Positions 26,702-36,900 of a DNA stretch of 64,000 nt are shown here, in pieces. Every line of letters begins with the position of its first letter. Position 1 is the stretch's first letter. This stretch comes from Microbispora rosea. Lineage in GTDB: Bacteria > Actinomycetota > Actinomycetes > Streptosporangiales > Streptosporangiaceae. Made by a program: the position numbers and the translations under genes. The notes below the pieces were generated by a model. That model saw only the letters and a list, made by a program, of their open reading frames with translations. It was not told the origin of the DNA and made no database searches. The stretch lies in the NCBI RefSeq assembly GCF_900156315.1, contig NZ_FTNI01000002.1, forward strand, positions 62,001 through 126,000. The letters are read 5' to 3'.

Positions 26702-28678
26702 GTGACGCGAACCGCCACCCGGTCGGCATGGGGGACGTGGATCGGGTTCGAGTCCTGTCCCGCGCTGCTCGGCCGCCTCGTCGAGGGCTTCGCCGGCCCC
26801 TGGATCCCGCTGGAGGACGTTCCCGTCCCCGGTATGCCGGTGGTCCCGGCGAACGACACGGACGCGGCACAGGACGCGGCACAGGGCGCGGCACAGGACG
26901 CGGCACAGGACGCGGCACAGGGTGCGGCGCCGGACGGAACCGGCGCGATCGGATGCGTCCTGCTCGCCGCGCGCTCCCCGGCCGATCTGCGCAGGGCGGT
27001 GCCGCTGCGCGGCCTGCTGCCTGCGGCGACGCGGGTGCGGATCGCCGTCGCCGATGTGCCGTCCTGGGCGGCCCAGCCGCTGCCGGTCGCCGCGCCGGGC
27101 GCCTGCTGGCGGCACCTGACGGAGATGCGGGTGGCCCGCCGGGGCCGCGGCTGGCATCTGGACGCCGCCTTCACCGAGCCGGTGCCGGCCGGTGACGTCG
27201 TGGCCCACGTCGTGAACGGCCTGTTCGGCGGTTGCGAGGCGGCCACTCCTGTGGCGGGGCTGGAAGGCGGCGCCACGGCCGACTGGCGGCCCGGCGACCC
27301 CAACATCACGCTGTCGCCGCCCGGCGGGCCGGTGCCGGACCGTCGCGACGCCCCCGGCTGCGACCTGCCGCTGCGCCGGGCAGAGCCGGACGGCCCTGTC
27401 GCCGGCTCTGTGGGTGCGGGCGCTGTGGTTACGGGCGCTGTGGTTACGGGTTCTGGCGTCGCCGGTGCGGTGGTCGACGGCCTGCTGCCTCCGCTGGACG
27501 AGGCCGTGGTCAACCCCATCGGATTCCGCCGGAATCCCGCGCTGGGGATCGCGGCGCTCGCCGCACACCGCGAGGGGTTCGCCGTCACCCTCGGCGCGGA
27601 CCGGCTCGTACGGCTCCCGGCCTCCGGGCGGGTCACCGACGTGGACATCGCCCGCCTGCGGGACGTGCGCGGCATCGAGGTGCCCGGCCCGCAGGCAGGT
27701 GAGGAAGGGCGGGCGAGTGGGGTCGCCCGCGTCGTGGCCGCCCTCTCGGCCGCCGGGATCCCGGTGCTCGCCGCGCCGGATCCCGCCCGTGACCGGGCGC
27801 TGGGCCCCGCCCTCGCCGCCGCGCTCGCTCCCGTGACCGGCGAGGCGCTCGCGTCCGACCTGCGCCGCGAGGAGTTGAGCATCCGGCTGCGCAGGGCCGC
27901 GCTGCGCGAGCACGGGGCCGCCGCCCGCTGGCGGCGTCTGGCCCTGAGCGCCGGTCTGCCGGTGCCGCCGGACCCGAGGGTCTCGATCCTGCTGTGCACG
28001 CGACGCCCGGAGATGGTGCCGTTCGCGGTCGAGCAGATGGAGCGCCAGCGCGGCGTGAGCGCCGAGCTGATCGTGGGGCTCCACGGCTTCACCGCGCGGG
28101 AGGCGGCGATCCCCCGCACGCGGCTGCCGATCACCGTGATCGAGGCCCCCGCCGCGACGCCGTTCGGTGAGGTCCTGAACCGGATGGCGGCCGCCGCCTC
28201 CGGGTCGTACCTCGCCAAGGTGGACGACGACGACTGGTACGGGCCGGACCACCTCGCCGACCTCCTGCTCGCCCGGCGCTACAGCGGGGCCGACCTCGTC
28301 GGCTCGGCCGCCGAGTTCGTCTATCTGGAGCCGCTCGACGTGACGATCAGGAGGTGCATCGGCACCGAGCGGTTCGTGCCGCTGGTGGCCGGGGGCACGA
28401 TGCTGGTCACCCGGGCGGCGTTCGAGGCGGCCGGCGGCTTCCGGCCCCTGGCGAGGACGGTGGACGGCCAGCTGCTGCAGGCGGTGGAGGCCGTCGGCGG
28501 CCGGATCTACCGCACCCACGGCCTCGGTTACGTGCTGCGCCGCCGCAGCGCGTACGGCCACACCTGGCGCCAGCCCGTGCAGTCGTTCCTCGCGTCCTAT
28601 CAGGAGCAGTGGCGTGGGCTGGTCTTCAACGAACTGATGGAGGACGGTGCCCGATGGCGCGCGGACGTGAGGACGTGA
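26702..28678 (+). CDS. family 2 glycosyltransferase with long N-terminal region
   Basis: 658 residues; GTG start with GAGGAGGG upstream. The C-terminal ~240 residues form a GT-A fold: VSILLCTRRPEMVPFAVEQMERQ, then the nucleotide-sugar/metal motif AKVDDDDWYGPDHLADL and MLVTRAAFEAAGGFRP. The first ~420 residues are not recognisable; they contain VVNPIGFRRNP and a tandem Asp-Ala-Ala-Gln run (residues ~54-77). The 3' end overlaps the next glycosyltransferase by 25 bp. It heads the + strand glycosyltransferase unit and probably transfers one sugar in surface-polymer synthesis; donor and acceptor unknown. Confidence 0.85.
   Translation: MTRTATRSAWGTWIGFESCPALLGRLVEGFAGPWIPLEDVPVPGMPVVPANDTDAAQDAAQGAAQDAAQDAAQGAAPDGTGAIGCVLLAARSPADLRRAVPLRGLLPAATRVRIAVADVPSWAAQPLPVAAPGACWRHLTEMRVARRGRGWHLDAAFTEPVPAGDVVAHVVNGLFGGCEAATPVAGLEGGATADWRPGDPNITLSPPGGPVPDRRDAPGCDLPLRRAEPDGPVAGSVGAGAVVTGAVVTGSGVAGAVVDGLLPPLDEAVVNPIGFRRNPALGIAALAAHREGFAVTLGADRLVRLPASGRVTDVDIARLRDVRGIEVPGPQAGEEGRASGVARVVAALSAAGIPVLAAPDPARDRALGPALAAALAPVTGEALASDLRREELSIRLRRAALREHGAAARWRRLALSAGLPVPPDPRVSILLCTRRPEMVPFAVEQMERQRGVSAELIVGLHGFTAREAAIPRTRLPITVIEAPAATPFGEVLNRMAAAASGSYLAKVDDDDWYGPDHLADLLLARRYSGADLVGSAAEFVYLEPLDVTIRRCIGTERFVPLVAGGTMLVTRAAFEAAGGFRPLARTVDGQLLQAVEAVGGRIYRTHGLGYVLRRRSAYGHTWRQPVQSFLASYQEQWRGLVFNELMEDGARWRADVRT
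26861..26932 (+). repeat. 12-bp tandem repeat inside the first glycosyltransferase gene
   Basis: Six consecutive units of GACGCGGCACAG (units 3 and 6 varied) keep the reading frame and encode Asp/Gly-Ala-Ala-Gln repeats. Unit length is a multiple of three, so copy-number changes would not break the gene. Confidence 0.9.
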
Positions 28679-30276
28679 CGGGGGCTGCGCGCATCCCGCT
28701 CAACGACTACGGGGTGCTCGGAGAGCCGCCCGCGCCGGGGGAGTGGACCCCGACGCTCACGGTGAGCGTGGTGATCCCCGCGTACCGCGCGGAGCGCACG
28801 CTGCCGCTGACGCTGGCCAGCCTGGCCCGGCAGACCTACCCGGCCCACCTCATGGAGGTCGTGGTGGTGGACGACGGCGAGCGGCCCATGGAGCCGCCGG
28901 CAGAGTCGTCGGCCGGGCCGCTGCCGGAGCGGCTGCGGGTGGTCCGCCCGCGCGGCGGGGCGTGGGGGAGGGCGAGCGCCTGCGCGGCGGGGGCCGAGGC
29001 GGCCGAGGGCGAGGTGATCCTCTACCTGGACGCCGACCTCGTGCTGTTCCCCGAGCACGTGGAGGCCCAGATGCGCTGGCACCACCTGGCCGACTACCTG
29101 GTCGTGCTCGGGCACCTGCGGTTCGTGCCCGGCATCGACGAGATCCCGGCGAGCGAGGTGCTCGCTGCCGTCGAGGCGGGTGCGGTGCCCAAGCTCTTCT
29201 CGGAGGAGGACGCCACGCCGCAGTGGACCGAGCGGCGCTGGGACCAGACCGACGACCTGCGGACGGCCGGTTTCAGCGCGTTCTCCGTCATGGTGGGGGC
29301 CACGGCGTCGCTGCCCGCACGCCTGCTGCGCGCCGCCGGAGGGCTCGACGCCTCGCTCGTCCTCGGCGAGGACACCGAGCTCGGCTACCGGCTGGCCCAG
29401 GCGGGGGCCGTGTTCGTGCCCGACCGCCGCAGCCGGTGCTGGCACCTCGGCCGGTCCACGGTCATGCGCCGCGAGCCCGACGTGAAGCGGCACAACTGGC
29501 CCCATCTCGCCGAGCGCGTCCCGAGCTTCCGCTGGCTGCGCAGGCACCCCCACCGCACCTACCTCGTGCCGTACGTGGAGGTCGTGGTCGAGGTGGGGGA
29601 CGCGTCGTTCGAGGAGGTCAGGGCGACCGTCGACGCCGTGCTCGCCGGGCGGCTGCCCGACGTGCGGGTGACGGTCGTCGGGCCGTGGGGACGGCTCGGC
29701 GGAGGGCGGCGCGACCCGCTCGGCGACCCCTCGCTCGACCTGCGCCTGGTGCTCGCCTGCTATCAGGGCGAGCCGCGCGTGCGGTTCCGCGAGGCCGTGC
29801 CGGACGACTGCTTCCCCATGCCGTTCCGCTTCCACTGCCCGCCCGGCTGGGTGCCGTCGCGGGGCACCATCGGTGCGGTGGTCAAGCACGCCGACCGGCA
29901 GCGGCTCGGGATCGTCTCGCTCGCGCTGGACGAGCGCGAGGACGGCCGCGTCGTGCACGCCCGGCTGGAGCGCACCGCCGCGATGAGCCGGGCCCGCCAC
30001 TGCGCCGGGCCGGGGGACGACCTCGGCGACCTCGTCCACGAGATGTACGGCACGGTGTGGGACGCCGGCGACAAATGGGGGTTCCTGCCCGCCACGCTCG
30101 CCGCGACCACCGCGCCGCCTGTGCCCGGCCGCGCAGTGACGGACGCCACCGGCGAAGCCGGAGGCGTGAGGGCGGGGCGCCGCTCCCGCCGCCAGGGCCG
30201 GTCCGGCGCCCGGCCACTGCGCCGCACCGCCCGGCTGCTCCGCAGGCGCCTGCGCGTGCTCGTGCGCCCGGCCTGA
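28654..30276 (+). CDS. family 2 glycosyltransferase, galactosyltransferase-like
   Basis: 540 residues; ATG with GGAGG 10 nt upstream, overlapping the previous gene by 25 bp. GT-A core: VSVVIPAYRAERTLPLTLASLARQTYP, VVVVDDGE, the DxD ILYLDADLVLFPEHVEAQ, and the C-terminal acceptor part GLDASLVLGEDTELGYRLAQAGAVFVPD with the ED catalytic pair. The last ~190 residues are not assigned and end in an Arg-rich tail (RRSRRQGRSGARPLRRTARLLRRRLR) that may bind membrane or anionic polymer. Intact catalytic motifs suggest an active enzyme. Part of the surface-glycan unit. Confidence 0.87.
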   Translation: MARGREDVTGAARIPLNDYGVLGEPPAPGEWTPTLTVSVVIPAYRAERTLPLTLASLARQTYPAHLMEVVVVDDGERPMEPPAESSAGPLPERLRVVRPRGGAWGRASACAAGAEAAEGEVILYLDADLVLFPEHVEAQMRWHHLADYLVVLGHLRFVPGIDEIPASEVLAAVEAGAVPKLFSEEDATPQWTERRWDQTDDLRTAGFSAFSVMVGATASLPARLLRAAGGLDASLVLGEDTELGYRLAQAGAVFVPDRRSRCWHLGRSTVMRREPDVKRHNWPHLAERVPSFRWLRRHPHRTYLVPYVEVVVEVGDASFEEVRATVDAVLAGRLPDVRVTVVGPWGRLGGGRRDPLGDPSLDLRLVLACYQGEPRVRFREAVPDDCFPMPFRFHCPPGWVPSRGTIGAVVKHADRQRLGIVSLALDEREDGRVVHARLERTAAMSRARHCAGPGDDLGDLVHEMYGTVWDAGDKWGFLPATLAATTAPPVPGRAVTDATGEAGGVRAGRRSRRQGRSGARPLRRTARLLRRRLRVLVRPA

Positions 30277-30470
30277 GCCGCTGTGTTTCCCGCTCACCAT
30301 CGGGGCGCTTACACCCGCCGGTCGTGCCGCAGGCGCGCGGGGACACAGCGCTCGTCGCTCGGAGTCGCTCGTTCCTCGCTCCCCGCGCGCTCCTCACTCC
30401 AGACCGGCGGCGCGCCCCTCCGGATCGCTCGTGTCTCCGTCCGCCGTTTCGCCGACCCTAAGGAGCGCCC

Positions 30471-33400
30471 GTGCCCCGCCTCAGCGTGATCATCCCGATC
30501 TACGACGTGGAACCGTACCTCGCCGGTTGCCTGGCCTCGGTCGCGGCGCAGACCTGGCAGGACATCGAGGTCGTCATGGTCGACGACGGCTCGCCCGACG
30601 GCAGCGCCGAGATCGCCGCCGCCTTCGCGGCGCGTGACGGCAGGTTCCGGCTGGTCCGCCAGGCCAACGCGGGGCTCGGGGCGGCGCGCAACACGGGCGT
30701 GCGGCACGCGACCGGGGAGCACCTGATGTTCCTCGACAGCGACGACCTGCTGCCGGCGCACGCCCTCGAATGCCTCCTGGCGTCTCTGGAGCGGACAGGG
30801 TCGGACCTCGCCACGGGCAACGTGCTCCGCCTCGACGGGCGCGGCGCCCGCCAGTCGGCCCTGCACCGGGCCGTCTTCACCGACGCCGCGTCGGCCACCC
30901 ACATCACCCGGACGCACGCGCTCCTGCGCGACCGCCTGGTCACCAACAAGCTGTGGCGCCGCTCGTTCTGGGACGCCCACGGGTTCGCCTTCCCCGAAGG
31001 CGTGCTGTACGAGGACATCGCGGTGGCCCTGCGCGCCCACTTCCTGGCGCGGGCCGTGGACGTGCTGCCCACGCCGGTCTACCTGTGGCGGCGGCGTGAG
31101 GACGGCGGCCGCTCCATCACCCAGGACAAGACGCGGGCCGCGCACCTGGAGGACCGGTTCGCCGCCGTCACCGAGGTCCGCCGCTTCCTCAGCGAGCACA
31201 ACTTCACCGCGCACATCCACGCCTGGGACCACGCCGTGCTCGACGGCGACCTCACGAACTTCCTCGACGTGCTCGACCAGGCCTCCCCGGCGTTCCGGGA
31301 GCGCTTCCTCGACCTCGCCGGCCTCTACCTGGAGGACGTGGCGTCCCCCGTGCTCGACGGGCTGCCCGCGCTGCGGCGCGTGCAGTGGCATCTGGTGCGC
31401 CTGCGCCGCATGGCCGATCTGCTGGAGGTCCTGGCCTGGGACCGGGAGGTGACGCCCGACCGGCGGCTCGTCCGCAGGATGGGCGGCCACCACCTGAACG
31501 TGCCCCTCGCCCGCTCCGCCGACCGGGAGTTCCCCGCCGCCGTGACCAGGGCCAGGGACGAACTCGTCCCGCGCCACCGCATCGACGCGGTCTGCTGGGA
31601 GGACGGCGTGCTCGTCGTGGAGGGACGCGCGGCCCCGCCGTTCCTGCGCCCCACTCGCCGGGTCCATCAGCAGGTCTTCGCCACCCTCGTCCACGAGCGG
31701 ACCGGACGGCGCGTCCGGGTGCCGGCCTCGGTCACCAGGTCCCGGGTGTCCACGAAGTCGAAGGAGCGCGACTGGGGCGGTTTCCGGATCGCCGTCGACC
31801 CCGCGGCGCTGGCCAGGCCGGGCCGGCTCGGACGGTGGCACGTCGAGCTGCGCGTGCTCCACCGGGGCGTCCTGCGGCGCGGGCGACTGACCGACCCGCG
31901 CGCCGCCGCCTCGACCGTCGAGCAGGCGGGGTATCGCGCCGTGGGGTCCGACCACTACGTCGCCCCGCTGCTCGGGGAGACCGGCGTCCTCGTGCTGAGG
32001 GCCGAGCGGGAGACCGCCCGGGTCGTCACCGGGGAGGTGCGGGACGGCCGCCTGCGCCTGGTGGGCCACGTCGTCAACGACCTCGGCCCGAGCCCGGTGC
32101 TCCAGGTCACCCGGCGTCCGGGAGGCGTCCCCCGCACCTATCCCGTGCACGTCGACCGGCGTACGTTCGAGGCCGCCGTCGACCTGCGCGACCTGCTGCC
32201 GGCGTCCCGGGCCCCGCAGGTCGCCGTGCCGGACGAGGTCGCCGCGCCCGAGACGTGGTGGGAGGTCGAGGTGCGGGCCGCCGACGGCGCCGTGACGCCC
32301 GTGACCGTCGCCGAGGACGTGCCCACCGGCCGGTACGGCCTGGCCGGCCGGGAGATCGTCGTGACCCGCGACCGCACCGGCGGTCTGGTGCTGCGGGACC
32401 AGCCCGTCGCGGCCTACGCCGACCTCGCCGAATGGCTGCCCGCACGCCGGGGGGGAGGCGGCGAGCTGCTCATCGAGGGCGGCATCGCGGCGCCCCACGA
32501 GTTGTCGGCGCTGGTCGTGGCCGCCCTCGACCCCGCCACCCGCGCCCCCTCCCGGCGCGAGGAGTGGCTGCTGCCGATCGAGGGAGCGGGAACCCGCTTC
32601 CGGACGAGGCTGACACCCGAGCAGGTCGCCTCGCCCTCAGGGCGGCTGCCGCTGCCGCGCGGCCGGTACGCCCTGGCGATCCGGGCGCGCGCTGCTGGGG
32701 GAGAGTGGACGGACCTGCCGCTGGAGTTCGACACGGACCTGCCGGCGGCGCATCAGACGGCCCGCCGCACGTTCGGGGTCGTCACGTCGGGTCCGGGCCG
32801 GGCCGTGCTGACCGTGAGCGGCGACCTGACCGCCGACGAGCGCGGCAGGAAGGCCCAGCGGGCGCTGCGTACGAGGACCTACCCCCAGATGAGGGACAGG
32901 CCGCTGCGGGACGCCGTCCTGTTCGACGGCGGCGCGGGCATCCGCTTCGGCGGCAGCCCGAGGGCGGTCTGCGAGGAACTGCGCCGCCGGGGGACCGACC
33001 TGTCGCTGCTGTGGAACGTGCGGGACGGCCAGGTCGCCCTGCCCGGCGACGTCGAATCGGTGCGCATGCTGGGACGCGAGCACTACGAGGCCCTCGCCCG
33101 GTGCCGCTACGTCGTCACCGACGCGCCGCTGCCGCCGTGGTTCGAGCGCAGGCCCGGCCAGGTGGTCGTGCAGACCTGGCAGCAGCCTGTATACGCGGCC
33201 GGCATCTCGGCGCGCGGTTCCTGCGAGCGCCCTGCCGCCGGTTCTGCCGGCGGTTCCGCGACCGGTGCGGCGGGCGGCTTCCGCGCGAGTCAGTGGACCC
33301 ACCTCGTCTCCGCGGGGCCGTGGTGGACGCCGCTGCTGCGGCGGACGTTCGGCTTCGAGGGAGAGGAGCTGGAGACCGGCCTGCCCTGCGACGACCTGCT

Positions 33401-33920
33401 GACCGGGCCCGGCGCCAGGGAGCGCGCCGCCGTGGTGCGGCGCCGCCTCGGCCTGCCTGAGCGCGCCCGCGTCCTGCTGTACGTCGCGGGGGAGCACGAC
33501 ACGCTCGACGCCGGACGCCTGGCGGCCGGGCTTCCGGAGGACCACGTCCTGCTGGTCCGCCGTCACACGGACGCCGGGCCGGACGACGATCGGCTCCGCG
33601 ACCTCACCGGCTATCCGGACCCGCACGAGCTGTACCTCGCCGCCGACGTCCTGATCGCCGGGGACGTGGCGGCGGTGTTCGACTTCGCCGTGACGGGACG
33701 CCCGGTGCTCCTGCACGCCGGCCGGCCGCGGGACCTGTGGTTCCTGCCCGAGGCGCCGGGGCCGGTGCTGCCGCGCGAGGGGGAGGTGCTCGACGCGCTC
33801 GCGCACCTCGACGAGCTCGTGGACAAGCACCGGGACGCGTACGCCGCGTTCCTGGCGCGGTATCGCCCGATGGCCGACGGGCAGGCCGCCCGCCGGGTGG
33901 TGGACGCCCTGTTCGGCTGA
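30471..33920 (+). CDS. bimodular glycosyltransferase: intact GT2 plus degenerate TagF-like domain
   Basis: 1149 residues; GTG preceded by AAGGAG. Module 1 (1-~240) is GT2 with VDDGS (37-41), QANAGLGAARNTG, DSDD (~88-91) and YEDIAVAL, all intact. A long beta-rich linker (~340-760) follows. Module 2 (~780-1149) aligns with CDP-glycerol glycerophosphotransferases of wall teichoic acid synthesis, but the motifs are lost: QTWQQPVYAAG replaces QTWHGTPLK (~902), GLPCDD replaces GYPRND, YVAGEH replaces YAPTWR, and AGDVAAVFDFA replaces TDYSSAMFDFA (~1063). The next gene has the same layout with the opposite damage. It probably adds a sugar while module 2 serves as a scaffold or partner-binding domain (inference). 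Confidence 0.85.
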   Translation: MPRLSVIIPIYDVEPYLAGCLASVAAQTWQDIEVVMVDDGSPDGSAEIAAAFAARDGRFRLVRQANAGLGAARNTGVRHATGEHLMFLDSDDLLPAHALECLLASLERTGSDLATGNVLRLDGRGARQSALHRAVFTDAASATHITRTHALLRDRLVTNKLWRRSFWDAHGFAFPEGVLYEDIAVALRAHFLARAVDVLPTPVYLWRRREDGGRSITQDKTRAAHLEDRFAAVTEVRRFLSEHNFTAHIHAWDHAVLDGDLTNFLDVLDQASPAFRERFLDLAGLYLEDVASPVLDGLPALRRVQWHLVRLRRMADLLEVLAWDREVTPDRRLVRRMGGHHLNVPLARSADREFPAAVTRARDELVPRHRIDAVCWEDGVLVVEGRAAPPFLRPTRRVHQQVFATLVHERTGRRVRVPASVTRSRVSTKSKERDWGGFRIAVDPAALARPGRLGRWHVELRVLHRGVLRRGRLTDPRAAASTVEQAGYRAVGSDHYVAPLLGETGVLVLRAERETARVVTGEVRDGRLRLVGHVVNDLGPSPVLQVTRRPGGVPRTYPVHVDRRTFEAAVDLRDLLPASRAPQVAVPDEVAAPETWWEVEVRAADGAVTPVTVAEDVPTGRYGLAGREIVVTRDRTGGLVLRDQPVAAYADLAEWLPARRGGGGELLIEGGIAAPHELSALVVAALDPATRAPSRREEWLLPIEGAGTRFRTRLTPEQVASPSGRLPLPRGRYALAIRARAAGGEWTDLPLEFDTDLPAAHQTARRTFGVVTSGPGRAVLTVSGDLTADERGRKAQRALRTRTYPQMRDRPLRDAVLFDGGAGIRFGGSPRAVCEELRRRGTDLSLLWNVRDGQVALPGDVESVRMLGREHYEALARCRYVVTDAPLPPWFERRPGQVVVQTWQQPVYAAGISARGSCERPAAGSAGGSATGAAGGFRASQWTHLVSAGPWWTPLLRRTFGFEGEELETGLPCDDLLTGPGARERAAVVRRRLGLPERARVLLYVAGEHDTLDAGRLAAGLPEDHVLLVRRHTDAGPDDDRLRDLTGYPDPHELYLAADVLIAGDVAAVFDFAVTGRPVLLHAGRPRDLWFLPEAPGPVLPREGEVLDALAHLDELVDKHRDAYAAFLARYRPMADGQAARRVVDALFG

Positions 33921-33976
33921 CCGCCGCGCGCGTGCCGCCCTGGTAGGTCAAGAGCTGCCCAAGCGACGGTAAGGCC

Positions 33977-36900
33977 ATGGGGATGGACCGGTGGCGCGAC
34001 ACCGCCCGTCGGCATCCTGACGGCGTGACGGTGCCTGTCAGGCTCTCGGTTGTCGTCCCCCTGCACGGCGGGGAGGAACACGCCGAGGAGTGCCTCGAAT
34101 CCCTGCGCGACCAGACCCTGGACGACCTGGAGGTGATCCTCGTCGGCCGCCCGCAGGGCCTTCGCCCGCCCGACCACAGGTTCACGCTCCTCACGCTCGG
34201 CGACGGCGGCGACGACCCCGGCACGGCGCGCAACGCGGGCGCGACCTTCGCCACCGGGCGCTACCTCGCCTTCGCCGACCCCGGTTCCGTCGTCCCCGCG
34301 GACGCCTACCGTGCGCTGGTCGGCGCACTCGACCACACCGGCTCCGACCTCGCCTGCGGCCGGATCCGCACCTGGACGCCGCATGCGTGGGACCGGACGC
34401 CCGTCCCGGCGCAGAAGGCCAGGCTGCGCACGCACATCACCCGGCACCAGAAGCTGCTGGACGAGCCGCGGGCGGGCGGCACGGTGTTCCGCCGGGAGTT
34501 CTGGAACCGGCACGGCTTCGCCTTCACGGCGGGCCTGGGCGAGGACTTCCCGGTGACGATTCCCGCGCACGTGCTGTCCACCTCGGCCGACGTGCTCGGC
34601 GACGTGGTCTGCCTCACGCGCGGCTCCCGGACGTCGGCCGACCCGCTGCGCCGCCTGGAGGCGATGCTGGAGGTGTCGGACCTGCTCGCACGGCGCGCGC
34701 CGCAGCTGCGCACGGCCTACGACCTGCGCCTGGCGGAGGGGCCCGACCTCGCGGCCGTGCTGGATGCCGTGCGCGACCGGGTTCCCGACCGGCTCGCCGA
34801 GGTCCTGGGCCGCCTGGGCCGCCTGGACCCCGGCGCGGTGGAACGGCTGCCGGTCCTGAGAAGGCTCCAGATCCACTTCGCCGCGCACGGCATGACCGGC
34901 GAGCTGGCGGAGCTGCGGACGTTCGCCGCGTCGGAGATCAGGCACCGGGGCGTGCTCCGGCGGGGGCTGCGGCCCCGCCGCTGGTATCTCGACTACCCCT
35001 TCCGCCGCGACCCCCGGCTTCCGCGCTCGCTGTTCGATGCCACCCGCGACCTGCGGCTCGTCGCCTGTGTGGACGATGTACGGCACGCGGACGGCAGGAT
35101 CGCCCTGACCGGCCACGCGTACATCGCCCACCTGGACAGCGGGCGCAGCCGGATCGAGCTGTGGCTCCAGCGTGGGGAGGAGCGGATCACTCTGCCGGTT
35201 CAGCGGACCCGCAGGCCCGACGTGACCGCGGACTCCCGTCAGTCGGTCGCCTGCCACGACGACTCCGGCTTCGAGACCGTGATCGCCCTCGACACCCTGC
35301 CCGCCGGCCGGTGGGCGTTGCACGCGCGGGTCCGGGCGCGGGGCGTGATCCGGGCGGGCCGGGCGACCGGAGCCCCGGGCGAGCGCGTCTTCGACGCCGG
35401 GAACGTCCGGGTCTCCCTCACCCGCGACCGCGGGCTCACGCTCGGCCCTCGCGCCGGCGGCGGCCCGCAGCCCGATCCCGTCGGCCCGCAGCCCGATCCC
35501 GGCGGCCTCGTGAGCACGGTCGGCCGGACGGAGTCCGGCGGCACAATAAGCGCAGTCCGGTGGACGGAGTCCGGCGAGCTGGTCCTGGAGGGGACGGGCA
35601 GGTGCGCGGCGGACCGGATCGTCCTCGAGTGCGGCGCGGAGCGGCACTCCTGGCCGGTGCGCAGGGACGAGGCGACGTGGACGGCCGTCATCGGCAGAAC
35701 GGCCGAGGGACTTCCGCTCCGCAGCGGCACCTGGCGGGTGCTCGCCCTGTCACCGGCGGGCGGGGACGAGCGCGTGCGCGTCAGCCCGGCGCTGATCGCC
35801 GACCCGCCGAGGCCGCGGGTCACCGGCTTCCACGAGACGGCGGTCCGCACCTCGCGCGACGGCGACCTGAGCCTCGCCGTGCGCCCTGCGCTCGGCCCGC
35901 ACGAGCGCGGGCCGTACGCGACGCGCAGGCGGCGGGCGGCGGCGCCGCGACGCACGGCCCTGCGGAACGCGGCGGTGTTCGACAGCTACGGCGGCGGGCA
36001 GTACTCGTGCAATCCCCGGGCCGTCTCGGAGGAGCTGGCGCGCCGCCACCCTGACATGGAGATCGTCTGGGTCACCAGGGACGGGCAGTTCACGGTCCCG
36101 CCGGGCGTGCGCCTGGTCCTGTTCGGCTCGCGCGAGCACGAGGAGGCGCTGCGCACCAGCCGCTTCGTCGTGGCCAACCGGCGCACCCAGCCGGGCTGGT
36201 ATCGCAAGCCGCGCGGGCAGACGGTCGTGCAGACCTGGCACGGCACGCCGCTCAAGCGCCTGGGGCTCGACCTCGACGACATGCCGTCCGCGCAGCGGGT
36301 GCCGCGCGACGAACTGGCGCGGCAGGTGGCGACCTGGGACCTGCTGCTGTCGCCGAGCCCGTTCGCCACCTCCGCGCTGCGCGGCGCGTTCGGCTACGAG
36401 GGGGAGGTCCTGGAGTCGGGCTACCCGCGCAACGACGTGCTCTTCGATCCCGCACGTGGCCGCGCGGTCCGGCGGCGGCTGGGCCTGCCGGACGGCCGGC
36501 GGGTCATCCTCTACGCGCCGACCTGGCGGGACGACGACACCACCGGCCGGCTCGCGCTGGACCCGGTCAGGGCGGCCGGGGCGCTGGGCGACGACGACGT
36601 GCTGCTCGTGCGGACCCACTATCTGGTGGCGCGGGACATGACGATCCCGGACGGCGACCGCATCCACGATGTCTCCACATTTCCGGACATGGCGGATCTC
36701 TTGGCCGCCGCGGACGTGCTGGTCACGGACTACTCGTCGGCGATGTTCGACTTCGCGTGCACCGGCAGGCCCATGGTGTTCTTCGCGCACGACCTGGAGC
36801 GCTACCGCGACGAGGTGCGCGGCTTCTACTTCGACTTCGAGGCCGAGGCCCCCGGGCCCGTGCTCAGGACCGGCGACGACGTGCTCGACGTGCTGCGGCA

